From DFXE01 sp032054765 (GTDB taxonomy: Bacteria > Bacteroidota > Bacteroidia > Bacteroidales > Tannerellaceae): a stretch of DNA of 64,000 nt. The position numbers and the translations under genes were made by a program. This document shows positions 59,566 through 64,000 of this stretch, in pieces. Below the pieces are notes generated by a model that worked only from the letters and a program-made list of their open reading frames with translations, searched no databases and was not told the origin of the DNA. Location of the stretch: assembly GCA_032054765.1 (NCBI GenBank), contig DAMBSC010000001.1:248001-312000 (forward strand), in the 5' to 3' direction. Each line of letters opens with the position of its first letter. Position 1 is the first letter of the stretch.

Positions 59566-60531
59566 TTTCTCGGCTGATTCCAAAATAAAGTTGTATTGTT
59601 CGTTGAAGAATTCGCTTTGGAGCATTTCGTTAGATTGTGAGATCAATGTTGAATATTTCTTTAGTGAATTGAGCCATTTCCGATGTGACGTATATACTGC
59701 GCTATTATTGGTATATATAGGACTTACTCCAAATACCCAGAAAGAAGATTCAATCTCATTGTCGAGTTCAAAATAGGCAGAATTTGATTCAATGCTTACC
59801 TTTGAGAGGTAGATTGTATATTTAGAATCATATGCATTCATTCCGGTCAGCACGATTTTTTCTAATATCTTAATATAGGATAGAAGTTCATTTCTTAGGT
59901 TGATAAAATCTTCTTTCCGCATCAGTTCCCTTTTATAATAATATTCAATATCACTATATATATTTTTGAATATCATTTCATCTACAATAATAGTCGTATT
60001 ACGGGCATATCTGGCATATTCCCATACTTGCCTGCCGAGGTTAAGCACTTCGGGTGGGAAGATCATATTGGTGTAGCTGAAGTTTAAAGGAACATTGTAT
60101 CCCTGATGTATCCATTGGTAATAGAAAAACCGAAATAGATAGGTCGAGTCAAAAATATAGATGGGAAGTATCCGGTTCATGGTAAATATGCCATCAAAAG
60201 ATTTTGCATCCTTACCTTTCCGGTAGAAGTCAAGATATTTTTCAAGCATGAGGGTAAATGTCTCTTTGGGATTAAAGAGAGCATCTGTTTTTTGGCTGAA
60301 TATAGCCTGACTCACATTCCCTTTTGCTACCAGTTCATCAATAGAAAAGTCGAGTTCATTGGATAGAATGTAAATTTCTTCAAATGTGAAAGGCAGTTCT
60401 CCTTTCTTGCGACGATATACGGTTTTGCGGGATATATCTAATGTTTTCATCAGATAATCAATCGGATTTACAGTTTCAGGAATCTTTTCGAAAATCTTAT
60501 CTAACAGTAATTTATTTAGTTCTTCTTGCAT
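59554..60531 (-). CDS. HTH-domain protein, tandem paralogue A (325 aa)
   Basis: The N-terminal 75 residues form an XRE/BetR-like HTH (PIDYLMKTLDISRKTVYRRKKGELPFTFEEI, LSNELDFSIDELV). The remaining 250 residues are predicted helical with many Tyr and Phe (YFELDNEIESSFWVFGVSPIY, YTSHRKWLNSLKKYSTLISQSNEMLQ) and match no family I recognise. About half of the residues match the next gene upstream at the same positions. Probably a ligand-sensing regulator. Confidence 0.75.
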   Translation of the reverse strand: MQEELNKLLLDKIFEKIPETVNPIDYLMKTLDISRKTVYRRKKGELPFTFEEIYILSNELDFSIDELVAKGNVSQAIFSQKTDALFNPKETFTLMLEKYLDFYRKGKDAKSFDGIFTMNRILPIYIFDSTYLFRFFYYQWIHQGYNVPLNFSYTNMIFPPEVLNLGRQVWEYARYARNTTIIVDEMIFKNIYSDIEYYYKRELMRKEDFINLRNELLSYIKILEKIVLTGMNAYDSKYTIYLSKVSIESNSAYFELDNEIESSFWVFGVSPIYTNNSAVYTSHRKWLNSLKKYSTLISQSNEMLQSEFFNEQYNFILESAEKLLK

Positions 60532-60560
60532 ATGTCTAGGGTAAGTGATATTGCTGACTA

Positions 60561-61538
60561 TTATCCGAAAATATTTTTTGTAGTATTTTCGAGATATCTG
60601 TATTGTTCATTATAAAATTTAGCTTGAAGTATCTCGTTTGAATGGGTAATGAGTGATGAATACCTTTTCATGGAATCTATCCATCTTTTATGGGTTGCAC
60701 ACATCGCCTTGTTATTGGAGGATATTGGATTGACGTAATATAGCCATAAAGTAGATTCTACCTTGTCGTCGTATTTGACATAAAAGGTATTTGATTCTAC
60801 ATTCAGGGAGGAGATATAGAACTGATACGTAGATTCGAACTCATTAACACCTCTGAGAACCAGTGATTCTGTATGTTTTAGAAGGCTTAAAAAGTCTTCT
60901 TTCAATATAAGCAACTCATCTTTTGTAATGAGTTTTCGTTCATAATAATACAAAATTTCATTAAATGTATTGATATATGTCAATGGATCAATAATAAAAG
61001 TATAATTGCTGATCTGATTTATATAAGATATCAATTCATCTTTTAATGTTATGATCTCTGTGGGTAGAGTTACATCCGCATAATAAAAGTTTAAAGGAAC
61101 CTGATATCCCTGATGCATCCATTTGTAATAGAAAAATTTCAGCAAATGTTTGAATTTAAGTGCAAAGATGGGTAATACACGGTTTTGTGTTATAATTGTT
61201 TCTACGCTTTTTGCTTCAAATTCCTTTCTAACCAAATTGAGGTAACTTTTAAACATTGCCAGAAAAGTTTCTTCAGGGTTAAATAGTGCATTGTTCTGAA
61301 TATCAAATACAATTTTATCTTCTTTATTTCTTCCTATTATTTCATCTATTGAAAAGTTGAGTTCTGTTGACAACGTAACTATTTCTTCGAAAGTAAAAGA
61401 CAATTCTCCTCTTTTCCTCCTATATACAGACTCTCTGGCCAAGCCAAGAGTAGTCATTAGGTATTCAATTGGTTTTACTTGTGGCGGAATCTTTTCAAAA
61501 ATCCTGTTCGCCAATTCTTTATTTAAATTTTCTTCCAT
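60561..61538 (-). CDS. HTH-domain protein, tandem paralogue B (325 aa)
   Basis: Same length and layout as paralogue A, 29 bp upstream of it on the same strand: HTH (PIEYLMTTLGLARESVYRRKRGELSFTFEEI) and the conserved C-terminal blocks KWMHQGYQVPLNFYYADV and CATHKRWIDSMKRYSSLITHSNEILQ. The A and B pair arose by tandem duplication without length change, which implies that the whole C-terminal domain is under selection. Transcription probably begins at the -7 box at 61758-61765. Confidence 0.75.
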   Translation of the reverse strand: MEENLNKELANRIFEKIPPQVKPIEYLMTTLGLARESVYRRKRGELSFTFEEIVTLSTELNFSIDEIIGRNKEDKIVFDIQNNALFNPEETFLAMFKSYLNLVRKEFEAKSVETIITQNRVLPIFALKFKHLLKFFYYKWMHQGYQVPLNFYYADVTLPTEIITLKDELISYINQISNYTFIIDPLTYINTFNEILYYYERKLITKDELLILKEDFLSLLKHTESLVLRGVNEFESTYQFYISSLNVESNTFYVKYDDKVESTLWLYYVNPISSNNKAMCATHKRWIDSMKRYSSLITHSNEILQAKFYNEQYRYLENTTKNIFG

Positions 61539-61966
61539 CCAATAATCCTCTGTATCAATATTCCCATTATTATTACAGGTCTAGTAACAAAACAAAATAA
61601 ATCCTGAATCTGTTCTCGTTAAAGGCGTTTAATCTACATACACTTTGTGGAGTATGATCACTTTGAGTTTTGTTTTGTTAAGTTTTTAGACAAGTTGTGT
61701 AAGTTTGTTATTTCTAAAACATATTTTTTTGCACAATAAGGGTATTTTATTATAGTGCAAAGATAAAGATATTAAATAAAGCAACGGTTTTATATAATGT
61801 TACAATTTTCACTAAAATCATCTACATTTATACACTCGTGTTTATTTGTTTATCAAAAAGCGGAATTGTATAAAATATTACATCTCAGAAAAACTCACAT
61901 ATGACACATTGTGTTTAAAAGTGTCGAAAAACGCACAAATTGTGAATTGCTGATTCTGAATAAATA
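61539..61966. other. 428-bp AT-rich intergenic region
   Basis: Contains one promoter-like element (61758-61765, minus) for the HTH pair and no ORF, repeat or RNA that I can support. Confidence 0.6.
61758..61765 (-). promoter_or_regulatory. -7 promoter element for HTH paralogue pair
   Basis: Minus-strand TATCTTTG; implies a leader of roughly 210 nt. Confidence 0.5.
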
Positions 61967-62863
61967 TCATAATTTCTTGTAGAAAAGTTTATGAATAGCC
62001 AATATTGAAACACCAAAACCTACTGCTACAAGGATAATGCTTATATTGGCCAGTCCTTCTGCTCTGAATGATAGTTTAAGTAATATCGTTGATATGATAA
62101 AACCGGAGTTTCGGATTACTTTACTGAACTTTTCCGACAAACTAAAAGTAAATAGCAGTAGCAATACCTCGGTAATGATCAAAGCGGTAAAGAAAGTGTC
62201 AAAAAAAGTATTGTTCATATTACTAATAACAGAGACAACATTATCAATATTCGCAATTGATTTTATGTCTTTCAGGTCGAAAAGAGAAATAATAAACAAA
62301 AATATGAATAAGATCATCAAACCTAAAGCCATAATTTTTTTTATCAATACAAATTTGCGGCTTTGGATGTCCTCACATTTTTTCTCATCAATCCGTTCAG
62401 GTTTGCTTCCACTTAGTTTATAAAATAGAAATATGAGTAAACATAATATGAGAAGACCTATAAATGTTATTAGTAATCCCTGAACATGGATAAGGTCGAG
62501 AGATTCTGTTCGAGTTGATATTTTAGATAAATCATCAAATATTTTTCGAATAAAGATCAAAGCAATGATTTCATACTGTTTACCCAAGTAGATTGTTATA
62601 GACATGGGTAGATAATAAATTAATAAATAGATTTCGTATAAAAGGATGATGGAGAAAGGGGTATATATTGCAGATATCGGATTTAGTTCACTACTACTAC
62701 TATTATTGAAACCAGGTACAATATTCATTCTGGCTAAGATGATTAGTGTAAAATGTAATGTAAATGTAATGATGGCAGTAAAAAAAATCAATTTTTCAAA
62801 CTGTTTTTTTCTCTTCTCCGATAATACGATAGGATATATTTTGCTTATTAATTTAGAAATCAT
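61967..62863 (-). CDS. Multi-TM membrane protein of unknown function (298 aa)
   Basis: About eight hydrophobic helices (near residues 24-46, 66-86, 88-100, 128-147, 178-200, 225-245, 250-262, 270-290) with short polar loops. No transporter or enzyme motif is recognised. Lys/Arg-rich cytoplasmic ends (SEKRKKQFEKL at the start, FYKKL at the end). No neighbour on the same strand is close enough for a clear operon. Confidence 0.7.
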   Translation of the reverse strand: MISKLISKIYPIVLSEKRKKQFEKLIFFTAIITFTLHFTLIILARMNIVPGFNNSSSSELNPISAIYTPFSIILLYEIYLLIYYLPMSITIYLGKQYEIIALIFIRKIFDDLSKISTRTESLDLIHVQGLLITFIGLLILCLLIFLFYKLSGSKPERIDEKKCEDIQSRKFVLIKKIMALGLMILFIFLFIISLFDLKDIKSIANIDNVVSVISNMNNTFFDTFFTALIITEVLLLLFTFSLSEKFSKVIRNSGFIISTILLKLSFRAEGLANISIILVAVGFGVSILAIHKLFYKKL

Positions 62864-63007
62864 AATTATTTATTTTCCTTTAGGTTAGTTTGCATGAAGC
62901 TTTCATTAATTAAACATTTTATAGTTAAGAATGGTTTATTTAGTATTAGAAGGAAATCAACTAAGCGAAATAATATAATGATGAATTATAAAATAAAAAT
63001 GCCTCCT

Positions 63008-64000
63008 ATGGAATTTAGATTTGAAAAAGATACAATGGGTGAAGTGAAGGTTCCGATAGATGCCTATTATGGCCCTCAAACACAGCGGAGCATCAACAAT
63101 TTTAATATTGCCAGAGAGACAAGTCGCATGCCGAAAGATGTGATATATGCGTTTGCATATTTGAAAAAGGCGGCAGCATTAGCTAATCTTGATGCAGGTG
63201 TATTGCCTTCTGATAAATGTGAATTAATAGTACAGGTATGCGATGAAATACTTGAAGGAAAATTGGATGATTCATTTCCTCTTGTTGTGTGGCAAACGGG
63301 AAGCGGGACTCAAACTAACATGAATGTTAATGAAGTCATCGCCAACAGGGGGCATGTGTTGAGAGGAGGAAGACTTACAGATAAAGAAAAGATACTTTCT
63401 CCTAATGATGATGTAAATAAATCGCAGTCATCTAATGATACCTTTCCTACAGCAATGCATATAGCTGCCTATAAATTGTTGACAGATGTAACTATTCCGG
63501 CCATTATTCGCTTACGGAATACCTTTGCTCAGAAGAGTGTAGCCTATATGGGTATTGTTAAGATAGGAAGAACTCATTTTATGGACGCTACTCCTCTCAC
63601 ATTAGGACAGGAATTTAGCGGATATGTATCTCAGTTAGAGCATGGACTGCGATCTTTGCAAGATACTTTATCTCATTTGTCTGAATTGGCTTTGGGAGGG
63701 ACTGCTGTTGGTACGGGGATAAACACTCCGCCGAATTATGATAAAATGGTAGCAAGAAAGATTGCTGATCTTACCGGACTTCCTTTTGTGACAGCGCCAA
63801 ACAAGTTTGAAGCGTTAGCATCACATGATGCTATAGTCGCTACTCATGGAGCATTGAAAGGTATAGCAGTAAGTTTAATGAAAATCGCGAACGATATACG
63901 GATGCTAAGTTCTGGTCCTCGGTCTGGTATCGGCGAAATACATATTCCGGAGAATGAGCCGGGTTCGTCTATTATGCCCGGTAAAATTAATCCTACACAG
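63008..64000 (+). CDS. fumC: Class II fumarate hydratase (5' part; runs off window)
   Basis: Interconverts fumarate and malate in the TCA/reductive branch; cytoplasmic homotetramer without iron-sulfur cluster. MEFRFEKDTMGEVKVPIDAYYGPQTQRS is the FumC opening (residues 1-28). WQTGSGTQTNMNVNEV, SQSSNDTFPTAMH and GRTHFMDATPLTLGQEF follow, and the fumarase/aspartase signature GSSIMPGKINPTQ is at the window edge. In-frame ATGs at 62978, 62981 and 62999 would add up to ten residues; 63008 gives the standard N-terminus. 331 codons are visible of about 460. Confidence 0.95.
   Translation, partial: MEFRFEKDTMGEVKVPIDAYYGPQTQRSINNFNIARETSRMPKDVIYAFAYLKKAAALANLDAGVLPSDKCELIVQVCDEILEGKLDDSFPLVVWQTGSGTQTNMNVNEVIANRGHVLRGGRLTDKEKILSPNDDVNKSQSSNDTFPTAMHIAAYKLLTDVTIPAIIRLRNTFAQKSVAYMGIVKIGRTHFMDATPLTLGQEFSGYVSQLEHGLRSLQDTLSHLSELALGGTAVGTGINTPPNYDKMVARKIADLTGLPFVTAPNKFEALASHDAIVATHGALKGIAVSLMKIANDIRMLSSGPRSGIGEIHIPENEPGSSIMPGKINPTQ

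Overview
The window is AT-rich DNA from a member of the order Bacteroidales; the genus is not certain, though a Parabacteroides- or Dysgonomonas-like host would fit. The order is supported by SusC/SusD, FecR and ECF sigma genes, an NVEALA peptide gene, an Mpi-type invertase, TonB receptors, HU-like proteins, and many promoters with the Bacteroidetes -7 motif TAnnTTTG. Several longest-ORF starts lie on or upstream of such -7 boxes, so starts were moved downstream where the promoter requires it.

Layout. 1-12 kb is chromosomal: a partial TonB-dependent receptor, a HelD-like helicase, a small P-loop kinase, a 5'-truncated corA remnant, a CAT-like acyltransferase, an HU-like protein behind a leader of 22-bp-period palindromes, a membrane metallophosphoesterase, an AraC regulator, an iron-sulfur aldo/keto reductase and an aldehyde dehydrogenase. 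12.1-12.4 kb holds a promoter followed by strongly structured non-coding DNA, a candidate small RNA. 12.4-17.2 kb carries an MNT-HEPN protein, a BrkB/YihY protein, and ahpC-ahpF behind an OxyR-like site. 17.2-22.6 kb is a lower-ligand cobalamin cluster, cobQ-cbiB facing cobU-cobT-cobS-cobC.

22.73-39.82 kb is a 17-kb integrative mobilizable element inserted in the 3' end of a tRNA-Val gene and bounded by a 48-bp direct repeat. It carries a tyrosine integrase, a wHTH-Fic fusion, an unknown 459-residue protein, a mobilization block (HTH protein, DUF3408 protein, putative oriT, MobC, relaxase MobA, a membrane protein) and a defence block. The defence block is the most notable part of the window. 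A type IIG restriction-modification enzyme has a C-terminal specificity region bounded by perfect 248-bp inverted repeats, with a silent alternative C-terminus in opposite orientation and an Mpi-family serine invertase next to it. It is divergent from an McrB (with an EVE-like insert) and McrC pair, and the two promoters are about 20 bp apart.

39.8-45.3 kb returns to the chromosome: the intact tRNA-Val, a PG_1098-like methyltransferase, and a lipoprotein/DUF3160/CapA operon. 45.3-53.9 kb is a regulatory-uptake chain on the minus strand: GAF sensor kinase, ECF sigma factor, FecR anti-sigma, SusC with an STN domain, SusD. 54-55.3 kb has an NVEALA peptide gene coupled to a 6-bladed beta-propeller lipoprotein. 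55.3-56.6 kb is a long non-coding stretch with a roughly 130-bp imperfect inverted repeat around a second 22-bp-period palindrome array. 56.6-59.2 kb has three tandem paralogous two-TM proteins, only the last carrying a DNA-binding domain (ToxR-like). The window closes with a diacylglycerol kinase, two tandem 325-residue HTH paralogues, a multi-TM protein and the start of fumC.
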